Positions 1-13,000 of a DNA stretch of 64,000 bases are shown here, one piece after another. Position 1 is the first letter of the stretch. Each line of letters begins with the position of its first letter. The position numbers and the translations under genes are program-made. A model generated the notes under the pieces. That model saw only the letters and a list, made by a program, of their open reading frames with translations, was not told where the DNA came from and searched no databases. Source of the DNA: Owenia fusiformis (Eukaryota > Annelida > Polychaeta > Sabellida > Oweniidae); contig CAIIXF020000005.1 in assembly GCA_903813345.2 (NCBI GenBank), positions 39,683,375 to 39,747,374 on the forward strand. The letters run 5' to 3'.

Positions 1-282
1 AGTCTATTACAGTAAATGAAGGACCAAGAAACCAAAGAAGGATCAACAAAAATTCTTGAAAAAATCTAAAAGATGGCTTGCTGACGATTAAACATGTTTT
101 GGTATCTGATAGAATTAAAGCATTTGTAATTGTGGCTCATAAGAATGGATGTTTCAGCAAAAATTCAAAATACAAACATTCTGTCAAATAACAAACATCG
201 TAAAACACAATAATACATGATGGGATTAAATGTTTTTGAGGATTAAAATGTTCATCGGTTGTTTAATTAGGATGTCACTCAC

Positions 283-3200
283 CAGTTATAGTCTACTACA
301 TTGACTTCATATTCTCCCACACTCTTCATGGCAGACACCAGCTTAAATAAAATAAAAATTCAATTTCAATATGATAAAATTTCACACAGTCATATTTCTA
401 TAAAAATCAGCCTTACAAATACATTCTGGACATCACCTTAAGTAAATGAACTTAATAATATTCTACGCAGAAGTGGTCAAAGAAGTGGTGAAAAAATAAA
501 GGACAAAGCCATACCTCTTCTTGATTGAGGAACTTCCTGTACTTAGTACTCCGTGACAACAATGTGATTCTAATCTTGGACTTCTGAAATATTATTACAA
601 AATAAACCTTTATTAATATCTCTTGATTCATGACCTGAAAAGTGGAACACCTCCATAAGTGGAACACTTTTCAGGCTCCTATAACATACTGACTTACTCT
701 TGATTCTGCAACAACTCCCAAGTGGAACACTTTTGAGAGTATCTAAAAGTGTTCCACTTACATAGTTTTTACTGCAAGTCAATGGCTTTCATAATCCTAA
801 TCACACCAAAGTGTTCAGCAAGATTTATTGTATCATTGTCATATTGTATCTGATAAAATATAAGTCACAGTCCCACCCCTATGTTATTCCACTATCTGTT
901 TCCTTAAATATATTCTATTTCTAATTTTTTAGATTTCTATAATATTTTATAATGGCCTACCAGTGGGCCTGTCTGCTCTACATCCAGTCTGTGTAACACA
1001 TGTTGTGAGAAAGCCCTAAATAAACTGGTACCATAGCAACCAGGGACCTGGCAACAACATATTTCAAATACACAATACTATTTCATACGCACATAAAAAT
1101 TTGATAATTAGATTAAATCTATAAGGTTCACAAACTGAGTGAACAATTGTGAAATTGACCACTTTTTCATGAGTATATGCATCAGACTGTCTCATTATTG
1201 AAAATACATGAACTATACCGGTACTTGTTTACATTCTTTTACAACATTCAAAATTTTTATTTTACAATCCATATACAAATTAAGATATGAATGAAATAAA
1301 CACTTACTAATGGCATGTTGTAGTAGAGGCCGCTCCTCATCCTGGCCAGCAGGGAAAACATGCCTGACTTGAAACAGACCTAGAATGAAAAATATGCCAG
1401 ATTTGAAACAGACCTAGAATGAAAAATATGCCAGATTTGAAACAGACCTGGACATGCACAAGGCTAACTGGGCAAATTGTTTTTGTAATATATTATTAAA
1501 TCAGATATTATCTTACACATGATTCCATTGTAATCAACTTTTTCTCCTCTGACAATCACTGACAATACTTTAAATATCAAACACTACAACATATGTACCT
1601 TTTTGCCATCAAAGTCTTTTAGATGAATCACTGGATAGTCAGTAAATGCCTTCCAAGTGTCAGAGAAAAAATCTCCATAACCAGTATAACTCTGAAAGTT
1701 AAAGATAGAATCATCATATATCATAGCGCAGCAATCACTGTATCTAAGCTTTCGTATGATATATGGTGACCATTTTGAATTCAGTGACTTTAAAATTTTT
1801 CTTTAAAATATCTCCTTGACTAGAGGTCTAACATCCATACAATTTAAAACAAATCTATGATCTGATATTTGAGTTATCAAAGATTATTTATTTTACAAAA
1901 TCTTAAAAAAATGGAAGCTTATTTCGAAATGCCATATTGGAAACCCTTATAGAGCAATACCTGAAGTCCAATACCCATGAGGTATCAACATTTGAACTAA
2001 ATCCTTCAACTGGTATTTTAGTTATCGCCTGGACAAACAAAAGGACAAATGGACAGTCAAATGAAGGGACAGCATCTATTTTCCCACCCAGACTTTGTTT
2101 AGTGGGATAGTGAGCAGAATAATATGTAAGAGTAAAGTACTCACCGTGTCCCACATGACAATGTGGATATCTGTTGAAAATGAATTGTTCATATGCTGAC
2201 TAGCATAAATATTGATGAAGTCACAGAAATGATGGTACATGTTCACCCCTGGAAAACATTTAATCGATAGACAACATATACAGTATTTAGAATTTTCAAC
2301 AATTATATACTGAAGTTTTTTCGATATTTATCAATGGTGAAATTTTCTGAAGAAGGAATCTCTTGTGTCTGTGATTTGCATAAGTACATTTGTATAGAAA
2401 AGTTTATTTTAGAAAAACATTTGTAATTTTTTAGGAAAATGTACCTGCATCAAGTTTGATGAATATGACAGGTTTATCATAGCTTATATCACAGTTCTTT
2501 TTCTTAGATGGATTGAAGTCTAAAGCGTCAAACTGTTCCATCTCTGCATACCTGGAAGAGTATCACAATTCACAATACCCAGACTGTTAGCTCATGCATT
2601 TTCAATTTTAAGAAAATGGCAAAACTGTGTGACCCCCATGACACTCTGACCAAACTTTTATATAATCTGACCTACATCCTGAAAATTGTAATCTAAAATG
2701 TCAATCCACTCCATGGAAATCTTTTTGAACTAGATTTTAGTTTTTCATTGACAGTTAGTTTTCGAATGGTGAAGAGGGCATGTGACATCTGACATCCTCT
2801 TAACTATTCAGGTTATGAAAAGGGTTGCCTCATTTGACAGATGGTTGAAGCTTATCTTAAAAAGAATAACAATGAGCTAAAGACTTAATTATTATGCAGG
2901 TTCACATAAGTTTATATTTACTCACCATGACTGCAAGGCACTTTTATGCATACTTTGTTCAGCTAGCTTTCTTCTGTCCATCTTACACTTTCCTCCTATT
3001 TCTCCTTTACTAAATATATTTTCTCTGAACCTGAAAACACAGAGTTGAAATTGTATCCTTGTTTATCTAAGATATCACATATGGTTGATATCAAGAGTTA
3101 AGTGGTGAAACTTATTAAATAATAGTGCGATGGAATACTTTAGCCTTTATCTTGGATATTTTCATTTATAAATGTCTTTTTGAAGTTCTTTTCTACACAT

Positions 3201-4797
3201 TTTACTGTATTTTTCATTATACTTATATAAATTGGTGTATACCTCAAATTTATTGTGAATTTAAATAAATATCCTAGGCAAACAAAAATTATCCTTTCCC
3301 CCTAACTAACGTATTTACATTGTTTACTTGTAAATAAATATATTGATAAGTTCTCTTACTTTTCACTAAATTTTTCAGATCTGAGATTTTTAAAATCTAT
3401 GTACAAATTCTTTACTTCACAGTATCTTGCATATTTTGTACACCTGAGTGAGGAGTCCCCCTGGAAAATAAAAGTGTAGAGTTAAATGTGTAGCTGGTTA
3501 TAGAGGGACTGAAAATGTAAAACGTAAAGCAAGATTGTCTATAATTTACCATTGACTGCAAGCTTGAACATTCCTAATGTCAAAAATAGTAATTGAAACC
3601 CCTCATCACCTTTGACTGAGGCTGACACAGGTCCATGAGTTCAGATTTCCTTTCTGAGACATAGCCAAAGTCTCCCTGTTTCCAGAACATTGTCAGTTGG
3701 TCAGCTTTAGTCTTTGCCCTGGGAGACAAACAAAACAATTGATACGTTTAACAGGTACATAATTAATAATTAGGATTTATCACAAAAAAGCGGAATCCTA
3801 TTTTTTCCCATTTTTATGAAAATATTCCTAACTTTTTGACAGGCTGCGAACATATTTTCAACAGAGTGACAAGTAAATTTCAGATTTTTATAGGCTTCAG
3901 TCCTTGCTTGATACAATGCTGGGGAGATCTATTTAAAATAGTTTTATATTAGCATCAGGACTTACCAAGCTCTGCTATCCTCTGGACAGGAAGGCATTGA
4001 CATTCTATCAACTTCTCTACAATTCTTCTCATATCCCCAACATTTTTGAGTTGATGTATATTTCTGAAACAAATATCAAATAAGTGATTATTCTAAATTT
4101 TGCTTTAATTAAAATATTGAATACTCTATCTTGTCTTATAAAGGACAATACAGATACACAGTACATACAATGCAGAGTTCTCCACAAAAAACTGGTTGTA
4201 AAAAACTGGGTGCAATTTCTGAAAAAATCGGCCCTCACTACACTCATGATATCTCCAGGTGGCTGCTTACTTCAATCATTTTTCAAATCAGGAGTTGAAG
4301 TGCAGGTCCCTACTGACAAACTTGTAAAATAGCTAATGGAAAACAAAATGACCACTAAAGATTTTACAACTTGGTTCCTTTTTAATATATTTGAATTTGA
4401 AGAAAATCTGACATGCAGTTTTCCTTTAATTGCAAAGATAAGATTTGAAAGGTCCAAATCACCATAAAATCATGGGCTTTCAACTGGATCTAATTGAAAG
4501 CCCAAGATAAAATGAAGTAAAACAAAAAAATTCCTGGATGACCCAATGGACTGACGCCTAGTTATTCCCATACACTGTGTGAGGCAAAAAATGTCACCCA
4601 CATACCTTATATGGACATTGATCATCTTCATTGCATAATTTCTTGAGCTGTTTGTTATTATTGAAATAATATGGAATGTGTTCCTCTGGTAGGTTGAGAC
4701 CAGTCCATCTTGTTGGTTTGGATTCTGTGATTAAATATCCAAGTATAATAGTCAATTGTAGAAATATCATATTGAAGTTCACCTCATCCCATTTCAT
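283..4797 (-). CDS. EOGT: EOGT: EGF-domain-specific O-GlcNAc transferase (5' and central exons; 3' part off the left edge)
   Basis: Eleven coding exons read on the minus strand: 4606-4797, 3966-4063, 3610-3718, 3360-3460, 2926-3030, 2445-2551, 2145-2248, 1599-1691, 1308-1379, 515-583 and 283-341. All have AG/GT borders. The first exon opens with a hydrophobic signal segment (core [13 protein letters not shown]), then [13 protein letters not shown]. Later exons carry [63 protein letters not shown] and VNVVDYN. These match, in order, my recollection of animal EOGT, a GT61-family enzyme that adds O-GlcNAc to Ser/Thr of folded EGF repeats in the ER lumen (Notch-type and matrix proteins). The distal catalytic segment and any ER-retention tail are not in the window. 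Met 4797 is the first in frame; an inner Met ten residues on would give a tighter signal peptide. The gene is divergent to the next one. Confidence 0.9.
640..770. repeat. Dispersed repeat with 'gtggaacac' motifs
   Basis: An intronic stretch with direct and inverted copies of a motif close to aagtggaacacttt. Related degenerate pieces (variants of agtgaacacctct) occur at about 15340-15480, 22725-22800, 51565-51700, 58345-58440 and 59180-59350. It looks like an old, interspersed non-autonomous repeat family. No coding capacity is seen. Confidence 0.55.
1371..1452 (-). repeat. 34-bp tandem duplication over an EOGT acceptor site
   Basis: Units starting at 1371, 1405 and 1439 on the plus strand are near-identical. 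On the transcribed minus strand each contains CTAG or CCAG followed by GTCTGTTTC, that is, the polypyrimidine end, acceptor AG and first nine exon bases of the exon at 1308-1379. The exon frame works from the copy nearest the exon (1379). The farthest copy has CCAG rather than CTAG. Use of an upstream copy would add 34 or 68 nt and shift the frame. Confidence 0.8.
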
Positions 4798-5259
4798 AAT
4801 GCAAATATTGATGAAATGTTGAACTGGTTAATTCAGATTACACTGCAAAACAATGAAAAAAATAATATAACAAATATTCAATATTAAATATTCAATTCCG
4901 TGCTATTATCTTGTGTGTTAAGACTAGCTGACAAGAATTAATAAAATGGTTTGAAGTACAAGTGTTCAAAATAAATAGTTTGGTATTGATTATCTTACTT
5001 GTAAACACAAAATTAGTTTATCTATCATTGATTTCTAATAAATATGTTTGATATTGTTTATCAAATGATATTTAATTGCCAAGCTTAGATTCATCAGATC
5101 TTATCATAACAGTCAAGCATATACCCTTTCAAATGGTTTGGATTGAGTGCTTTACCTAATCGTACAATGTGTAGGTTCAGATACAGGGTATGTAGGATGA
5201 CATCTTATAAAATGCTTTGGGCTTATAAGGGGAATAATTGATATTGTTAGTACCTCAGT

Positions 5260-5760
5260 TGAAATCAGTTTGATTGGTCAACGAGCGGTGAATAATTTTA
5301 ACTGTACACCGCGCAATGCATTGCCGGTGAATAATATTCCCAGCATTCCACTAAAATGACGTCATTATCAGACGATAAAATGGCCGCCCCTAGCACTAGC
5401 CGTTTCAAAAATGTTGAAGATGAGGATATTATTAGTCTCTTAAAGAGTAAAGACAGTCAAAATACAAAGAAAAATCTAAAACTTTGTACAAAGCTTTTAG
5501 TGGACTTCGCCCAGGAGAGTAATTTGACTCCATTGAGTGAACTTACTGCCGTGGCAGATGTAGGTCTGGATCCAACTTCAAGTCAACTTCAAGGGTCAGA
5601 AAAATCTTTTACTGTCAAAATTATATCCCTCGACTGTAAACCTCGACCTACGGTCTCGGTTTACAGTCTCGGGATATAATTTTGACAGTAAACCTCTGGA
5701 GAGGTCAATAATTGTATATTATTATAGCGGGAAGGGAGTACTCTCAACCAATGGATGAAT
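5260..5760 (+). mobile_element. Fragment of a Crypton / KIAA1958-like element with foldback hairpin
   Basis: The open frame at 5356-5679 starts MTSLSDDKMAAPSTSRF and continues with DEDIISLLKSKDSQNTKK. From memory this resembles the N-terminus of KIAA1958/ZMYM/QRICH-type proteins related to Crypton tyrosine-recombinase transposons; the recombinase domain itself is absent. The frame ends inside a palindrome (about 5618-5690) whose arms are formed by ttatatccctcgactgtaaa and its inverted copy. The start and end of the region carry weak inverted similarity (gattggtcaac / caaccaatgg). I read it as a truncated or non-autonomous transposon copy in the intergenic region; it could instead be a short domesticated exon. 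Confidence 0.5.
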
Positions 5761-6879
5761 CACATAATTGACATTCTGATACTCATAGCATCTCTCTCTG
5801 TTGCATCGCAGAATGATAGAGATGGAGAGGGCATGGCTTACCACGATGCATAATTGACTGATTTCTGAAATCCAACCTCCCCTCCAAAAAATGTAGCAGC
5901 CTGTAGCATATACTTATACAAGCAATAGTCTATAAAACAAATACTAAAAATCAATGGCTGATAGTGAGAAATAAATGGCAATTAAATGCTTATCTAGAGA
6001 GCAGCATGAGAAAGACCTTCTTCAAGCTGAGATATTCAAATATTTGCATCAAAGTGTATTGATGGTGAAAGTAACAGATCATTGTGATATTTTTTGATTT
6101 AAAGGATATTTGAGGTTCAGAAATGGAACCTGACCCACTCTAAAGCTACTCAGGTCTGGCCCTCTTAAAAATCAGATGAAAATAAAATTGAAATAAACAT
6201 TATACCACTTATTTTTTGAAGTATAGTACTCATATACAGCTTACATTTCTGTTTTACCAGGGTGTTCAATTGGAATAATTCGGACAAAGTTCAAATTTTT
6301 TTGATTTCAGTGTAATAATAAAAAAAATAAAAATAACCCTGATTAATGGGGTGGAGCAAAATGATTTCAACAGAATATCAAAAATATAGTAATTGACCAT
6401 TAAAAACATGTATGTCATTAACTAAACAAGAAGTTTGGATGATTATGTTTTCCCCTCAGCTTATAACAAACTACATAAGAAAATAATTTTTCTTTATTTC
6501 AGTCAAACCACATGCAAAGAAAAAATAATACAAGCTGCGAAAAATATGCGATGAGATGAGGAATCAATTTATCTGCAAAATTAAGTTCAAAAAATCAAAT
6601 TCTGCAAAAATTTTAAAATCCAAAATTCTGTGTTTTTCTGTGGTGACGCAGAATCACGGCATGAAAAATGAAATGACAGTGTCTAAACTGATATGACGGA
6701 GCCAGAGAATGAGATGACTGGACCAAAAACTGAGATGATGACACTTTTTCGAACTTTTTTTATTTATTCATATATAATATATTTTAACTACAGTGTACAA
6801 TGAATGGGTGACACAACTCATGTATATTCCTGTGGTTTTGATCATACATGAAATGAACAGATTGCTTGTATGACGAATG

Positions 6880-7090
6880 CTACTTTCTATGCCTGGTTAA
6901 TACCAAGAACTAGATGAAACTCTTTAAAGAGGCAATGTGTTCTAATAGGAACACAATTAGAGTACCCCCTTGATATCTTTGCATTAGGAGATGTAAAACA
7001 GTTTCATCAATCTATTTACTAACTGTCAGATCCCTATGTTTGTTGTCAATTTCATAATTGTACAAGGAAACAAATTATTTACTGGACAGT
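6880..7090. repeat. Dispersed repeat, copy 1 (partner near 52975-53180)
   Basis: The segment around 'tttgcattaggagatgtaaa', followed by acagtttcat, is repeated in diverged form at about 53070-53170. The flanking order is the same in both (aagaggca... ttgcatt.ggagatgt.aaacagtttcat... cctatgttt... tcaatttcat). Both copies are non-coding and appear to belong to one interspersed family. Confidence 0.55.
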
Positions 7091-7205
7091 CAGAATATCG
7101 AAAAGAAACATCTCTGAATCTGAATCGTTTTCGATACTAAATAAGTTAATTCTAAATTAAGATGAAAATACTTTGGGAGCATAATTTTTTCTGATTTCAT
7201 TCAGT

Positions 7206-7278
7206 GAGCAGATTACTGTAATACTAGAGCATCAGTCTAAAGTCCATTAGAGCGTGGGTTCAAATCCTGGTGCTGACA
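7206..7278 (+). repeat. Degenerate tRNA-like sequence
   Basis: A clear B-box-like stretch (gggttcaaatcc) is preceded by a degenerate A-box-like region ending in tagagca. The outer seven bases can pair six of seven, but the anticodon stem does not pair. It is probably a tRNA-derived SINE relic or tRNA pseudogene, not a working tRNA gene. Confidence 0.4.
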
Positions 7279-7933
7279 TGTTTTTATTTTTATTTTCTTC
7301 ATTTTTGAGCCACAATACATTTTCTTGATATCTTTCTATAGATGTATTTATTACTTTCAAGGGTCTTAAAGTATAGATAAAATGATTGTATGTCGCTTTA
7401 AACTAACTGCGTTCAATTCCAGTAGCCTACACAGTTTGAAGCTATCAATATTACAAACTTGCATAATATTTCCTGGGGGGGAGGGTAGACTATATCCTCT
7501 AGTCTGATTTTTTTTTGAAATTCAGTCTATTGGATATAGACTAGTGACAACAGGGCCGTGTGTAGTTCAACGTCGTTAAATCCAATAACGGCGTTCTTTA
7601 GTATTAGGAATTTTCTTGCCCGTTATAGCCGGGGCCATAAGACATGTCAGATAAGAAACGACGTCCAGGCTAGGTCTAATGTTGTTGGACTAAGTGTCAG
7701 TGTGACTGTGCAGGAGTGTGATAAAAAAAACAATTCATTTGCCACAGCCTTTATTTCAAATGCAGCCAAACTTCCACATTTCAATTAACACACAATGATT
7801 TTATATCAGTAGAACGTATTCTATTACTCACCCAGATCCTCATATGCTCAACCATACGGTCTATAAAACGCTCATCTGAAGTATTTTAGTTCAGCTTGCT
7901 ACAAACCCGGAAGTACCATAGTCTGAGTTCTCT

Positions 7934-7943
7934 TCTCGCGAGA
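7934..7943. promoter_or_regulatory. TCTCGCGAGA palindrome (CGCG promoter element)
   Basis: An exact TCTCGCGAGA palindrome lies in a locally less AT-rich stretch between the two divergent genes. In vertebrates this motif is bound by BANP and marks CpG-type, often divergent, promoters of housekeeping genes. Given that the plus-strand gene needs an upstream untranslated exon, this is a plausible core promoter element for it. That is inferred from motif and position only. Confidence 0.45.
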
Positions 7944-8361
7944 TTTCGTTGCTCGGAGAAAGTAAACTACAAAATTTTAAAATTTGTTAAGAAGATAGGT
8001 ATTTAAAATGAAAATATGGAGTGAGTTCCAGTATATAACTGATTATCAACAACTCTAAACAATCAGTAAGTTGTAATTCTTTTATAAACACTGGTAATTC
8101 TGAGTCTTGATCTAAACAAATTCGACCGTACTAGATTGAAAGACACCTTGTTTTCAATTTATTTTCAACAAATCAATTGAAAATTTTGTCAACACACATG
8201 TGCTCACTGCACCTTTGTGAAGATGTTAAATGAGTTCTAGAGAATTCACCAGTACTGGCATTTGTTGCAATAGTTAATAAACACACTGAATAGTTGCAAA
8301 TTTACCAAAATATATTTTCTTTTTTTACTGAAATCTCATTTCAATCACATTATACTGTACC

Positions 8362-9239
8362 GAGACCCTATCTGTTGCAAGACTAACGCCTGGCGTAACC
8401 GTCACCATGTTATTCAGTGTTTTTTAAGTAGCGCAAGGATCCTGCCATGACCGTGGTAATGTTATCGTGAAAGCCTGGTATAACCGCGACAATGCTGTAT
8501 TATATTGCAATGCCTGCCATGACCGTGACAATGTAATATAGTTCTGCAAGGCTTGGTATGACCGTAACAATGTAATATAGTACTGCAAAGCCTGGCATGA
8601 CCATGGCAATGTGATATAGTATTCCAAGTTCGGGTATGAGAGTGGTAATGTAGAAATTTATGATTGCTATAATTGACCGTGACAATGTGTATTTGAAAAC
8701 CTGGCATGACCATGACAATGTATTATGGGATCGCAAAGCCTGGTATGACCGTGACAATGTAATATAGTATTGCAAGGCCATGTATGAGGGTGGTAATGTA
8801 GAGATTTAGGCTTAGTTCCACTATGACCGCTATAATGTATTGCAATGACTAGTAAATATGTATGACATTAATGCCAGGAATATCCTTAACAATTTTAAAT
8901 GATCCTCATTACAATTAAACAGTTTAATACTATGATCATGGTGTTTAACTACTTTAATCATGTCAAAATCAAAATTAATCAACATTAATATTCACATTCG
9001 CTTATAAACCACAATAAAGGCTACGGTCGCGCCAGGCTTCCACGATAACACTTCCAGGGTCATGACAGGCCTTGCAATAGAATACAGCATTGTCACGGTT
9101 ATACCAGCCTGTCACGGTTATACCAGGCTTACACGATAACACTACCACGGTCATGGCAGGATCCTTGCGCTACTTAAAAAACACTGATTAACATGGTGAC
9201 GGTTGTGGCAGGCGTAAGTCTTGCAATAGATAGCATGTG
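8362..9239. mobile_element. 878-bp non-autonomous DNA transposon with long inverted repeats and 8-bp target duplication
   Basis: The two ends are long inverted copies. Left, 8368-8520, reads ctatctgttgcaagactaac, then the ggatcctgccatgaccgtgg block. Right, about 9045-9233, is its reverse complement. Direct copies of actgtacc flank it at 8354-8361 and 9240-9247, an 8-bp target-site duplication of the length made by hAT transposases. The interior left half (8440-8800) repeats a variable unit of about 60 bp built on tatgaccgtgacaatgtaat. No transposase is encoded; the frames in it are products of the repeat. Confidence 0.75.
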
Positions 9240-9479
9240 ACTGTACCTGTTCCGGTATTGTATTTTGTTCACAACCAATGAAGGTGAGCAATTCCTCTTG
9301 GCTATATACCGTCTTAATTGATGCAAATAATTCTGAAAGACACTCAGACCCCTCCTCGAAGGAGTCCTCTGTTCTTTTATGTGCACTCATGCATACTGTA
9401 GGCATAAAAGTACAGGCCACAGCCTTTTAATGAGTCGTGGACCACTCAGTCAAACACCCTGAAGTACATTACGTAACAA

Positions 9480-9560
9480 GCAAAGTGCCTGAACTGGGGA
9501 TCGAATCCAAGACCTCTGTGTAATTGGCACATGCTCTAACGCTGAGCTACATGTATATGT
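9480..9560 (-). repeat. tRNA-like head with A and B boxes (SINE relic)
   Basis: The minus strand reads TAGCTCAGCGTTAGAGCA (A box), then about 30 nt, then GGATTCGATCCC (B box) and a trailing CAGGCAC. A four-pair stem around CCAATTA could be an anticodon arm. The acceptor stem does not pair, so a functional tRNA is unlikely. It could be an internal Pol III promoter from a tRNA-derived SINE. Confidence 0.5.
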
Positions 9561-10069
9561 GTGTAGCCTATTGAATAAAATCATCATGATTTGCTTAGAC
9601 TTCCTCTTGACGCTTTCTAGCTTCCAAGACTCCCATAAATTTGAGGGAATAATGGCTTTGAAAACCAAAAAGTTTCTCTGCCAATGTTGAATTAACGCTG
9701 ATGCGCTGTTGCTGTTATTCCAATTTATTCAGTATCTTCTGCTTTTAACCTCATCCATGTACATGTATGCATAAAGAAAAAGTGGAGGAAATGAGATGGT
9801 AGATTAATGGGGTAACAATGCAGCACAAGAGCATTTCTGTTTCACTGACCCAATTTCCATAGTTGCTCTTTTCCTCTTGGTTTTTCTAATTTTCAAGTGG
9901 GTTCAAATCGATTTTCACATTGTTGCAAGACTTTTTTTTAAATCTCAGGTAGGTACTGCACCCACTTGCTAAACTCATTGGGGAGATCACTGAAAAACTA
10001 TCTCTCTAGAATAAACTTTATCAATGTGCTGGGTACTTTCATTTTCAGGTCTGCACATATAGATGTAAT

Positions 10070-13000
10070 ATGGATAGCATATACAGACTCTCGAATAGTG
10101 AGAGAGTGAAAGATGGAGAGAGTGAGCTTATCAGGGACCTTGCAGAACTGAAGAATGAACTTGAAGAAAATGAGATGATCCATCAGGTTACACCTAAAAG
10201 CACAAGGTATATTCAACTTTGACATGTTATTTAGAATATTTTACAGTCCTGCAATTTAAAAATAGCCAAAGATCCCCATTTATCTCCCCAGGGAAAAACT
10301 CAAATAATTGACTCCATACTTATAATACACCTTGATTTTATTGAAATATCTATTAAATCATAAAGTTAAGAATTTCTTGCTCTATTTTGGCTCTCTATTT
10401 CTAGCTCTATTTTATCTTACTATGATATCCATTATATCCATGGCTACAACAATTGATTCATGAATTCCCAACTTTACAAAGTTTAATGACTCTCAGATTC
10501 TTTAATCATGTGACAAACCATCAAGTAAAAAACACAAATCATTAATTGCTTCTAGCTCTATACCAATTCCAAAAGATGCAGAACATTTTAAGAGGGAAAG
10601 GCGTCTTATATTTGAAAGAGCTTTAGAAGTTAGTGAGGCTCAGCCCCTGGTAGTTCAGGCACAGACGATGAAAACAGAGCTGGAGAATGGCGAAAAACTG
10701 GAATATACACCTCAGAGTCTACCACTGTTATTACATCAGGTATTTTCTTTTTTTCATCATAATTATTACTACTGTATATAAATGAATGTAGATCATCATT
10801 TTTCTAATTAGAGACACTTTTATGTAACCATGCATTGTTGCACCTGTATTCATGTACATGTATTTATAAAAAAAGTTAAAAAATACATTGTCAGTTGTCA
10901 CAAATATGACATATGGTGTGTCTATATGACATAATGTGTGTCTATATGACATATTGTGTGTCTATATGACATATTGTGTGTCTATATGACATATTGTGTG
11001 TCTATATGACATATTGTGTGTCTATATGACATATTGTGTGTCTATATGACATATGGTGTGTCTATATGACATGTGTGTCTATATGACATATTGTGTGTCT
11101 ATATGACATAATGTGTGTCTATATGACATATTGTGTGTCTATATGACATATTGTGTGTCTATATGACATTGTGTGTCTATATGACATAAAGTGTGTCATC
11201 CTGCATTCCAATCGAAATAGTTGAAAAATAAATCATTTTTTCAGCATTTCATTGATCGAATGCACCAGCTAGTCCAGTGTAAACACATGCATATGTTAAG
11301 ATGGAAGAGATTCAATGAACACACCAGTACAATTGAGGCCCTCTACCCACTATATCAGGACAGACTAGCGTAAGTACATGTACACTTGAAGCAATCTAGA
11401 AGGACAGACTAATGTAATTTAACAATTGAGGCACTCTACCCATAGGCCACCAGCTTCACCCCAAAATTTAGGTTATCGGTATCAAATCAGGGGAATAATC
11501 GCCATAGTGATTTTTGGGAAGGTTAAGACCTCTAGAGTAAGAAACTATGTGATAGCATTGCCACAGTTGTAGCTAAATGGGTGTTATCACCCATTTTTCA
11601 AAATGGCCGCCGGTGCACGTATTACAATATAAGAGTGGGTATATCTAAGCATACTGAGATGCAGAAACTGTGATTTTAGGGCCTATATTGAGGTTTTAGG
11701 GGTCAAGGATTTCATTTATGCCAAAATCTAAGTCATCAAGCAATTACTTCTTATAGAAATCCAAGATGGCCACCAAAATGGGTGCCAAAACGAATACCGG
11801 TATGTAACCATTGATTTAAGCTCAAAGAACAGTTAAGAACAGTGATTTTGGAGATCATGTCACAGTTCTCAAGTCAAGGATCTCATTTATGTCTAAATCA
11901 GAGTCATCAAATAATAAACTTTTCATAGAAATACAAGATGGCCACCAAAATGGATGCCAAAACGATTGCCAGTATATAACCATTGATTTAAGCTCGAAGG
12001 AGAGTTAAGAACAGTGATTTTGGAGATCATGCCACAGTTCTAGAGTCAAGGATTTCATTTATGTCTAAATTGGAGTCATCAAATAATTACCTTTTCATAG
12101 AAATACAAGATGGCCACCAAAATGGGTGCCAAAATGAATATGTAACTATTGATTTAAGCTCAAAGAACAGTGATTTTGGAGATCATGTCTTGGTTTTAAG
12201 GGTCAAAGATTCCATTTATGTCTAAATCTAAGTCATCAAACAATTACTTTTATAGAAATCCAAGATGGCCACCAAAATGGATGCCAAAATGAATATGTAA
12301 CTATTGATTGAAGCTAAAAGAACAGTTAAGAACAGTAATTTTGGAGAGTCTGTCTATTTTGTAGGGGCCAAGGATTTTATTTATGTCTAAATCTAAGTTA
12401 TCAAATAATAATTACTTTTTATAGAAATCCAAGATGGCCACCAAAATGGGTGCTGAAATGAATATGTAGCTATTGATCTAAGCTCAAAGAACAGTTAAGG
12501 ACAGTGATTTTGGAGACCATGTCCAGGTTTAAGAGGCCAAGAATAACTATTTTGTCTATAATTAAGTCATAAAACAATTCCTTTATTTTGATATCCAAGA
12601 TGACCGACCACCAAAATGGCTCCAGAGTCACGATTTTGAGGACTGACTAAAAAGTTTATCTTCATCAAACTCTTTCTGGTTTATCATACACTTGTCTTTG
12701 AGGAATTTCTTGTGCTTGATCTTCTCCATCCAATAATCTACTTCTTCCCATGTGCAGTCTACTTCTTTCTATAGTCAATGTTTATGATACTGAGCCACCA
12801 CAAAACTAAGGGAAAGGAAGGCAAATTACAGTAATATTGCTAATGCGATGATCATAAGATTTTATTTCGCAAATCTTCATGTAATTGTTTGTTCTTATTT
12901 GACCTTTTATAATATTAACACTTTGGCATCCATCTTGAATTCTGATATTAATCACAGATTGTTTGGTGATATATGTGGTTAAATGGATATGAATTCATTT

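Larger units (their letters stand above)
4798..10048. other. Intergenic region between divergent EOGT and CCDC162-like genes
   Basis: There is no convincing exon here apart from transposon pieces. It holds the Crypton-like fragment (5260-5760), tRNA-like pieces (7206-7278, 9480-9560), a small hairpin (about 7488-7548), the TCTCGCGAGA motif (7934-7943) and the inverted-repeat element at 8362-9239. Non-coding first exons of either gene may lie here. The first coding exon of the plus-strand gene has an acceptor AG just before 10049, so at least one untranslated exon must lie upstream. Confidence 0.6.

Noticed and set aside
1030-1060. RFX X-box near accatagcaaccaggg
   Set aside because: Only a half-site match, and it lies deep in an EOGT intron rather than at a promoter.
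7206-7278. Functional tRNA gene
   Set aside because: The B box is good, but the D and anticodon arms do not fold; more likely a SINE relic.
8424-8781. Three overlapping minus-strand open frames as genes
   Set aside because: All are read from the tandem unit of the inverted-repeat element in three frames, with repeat-like peptides.
9480-9560. Functional tRNA gene on the minus strand
   Set aside because: The A and B boxes are clear, but the acceptor stem does not pair.
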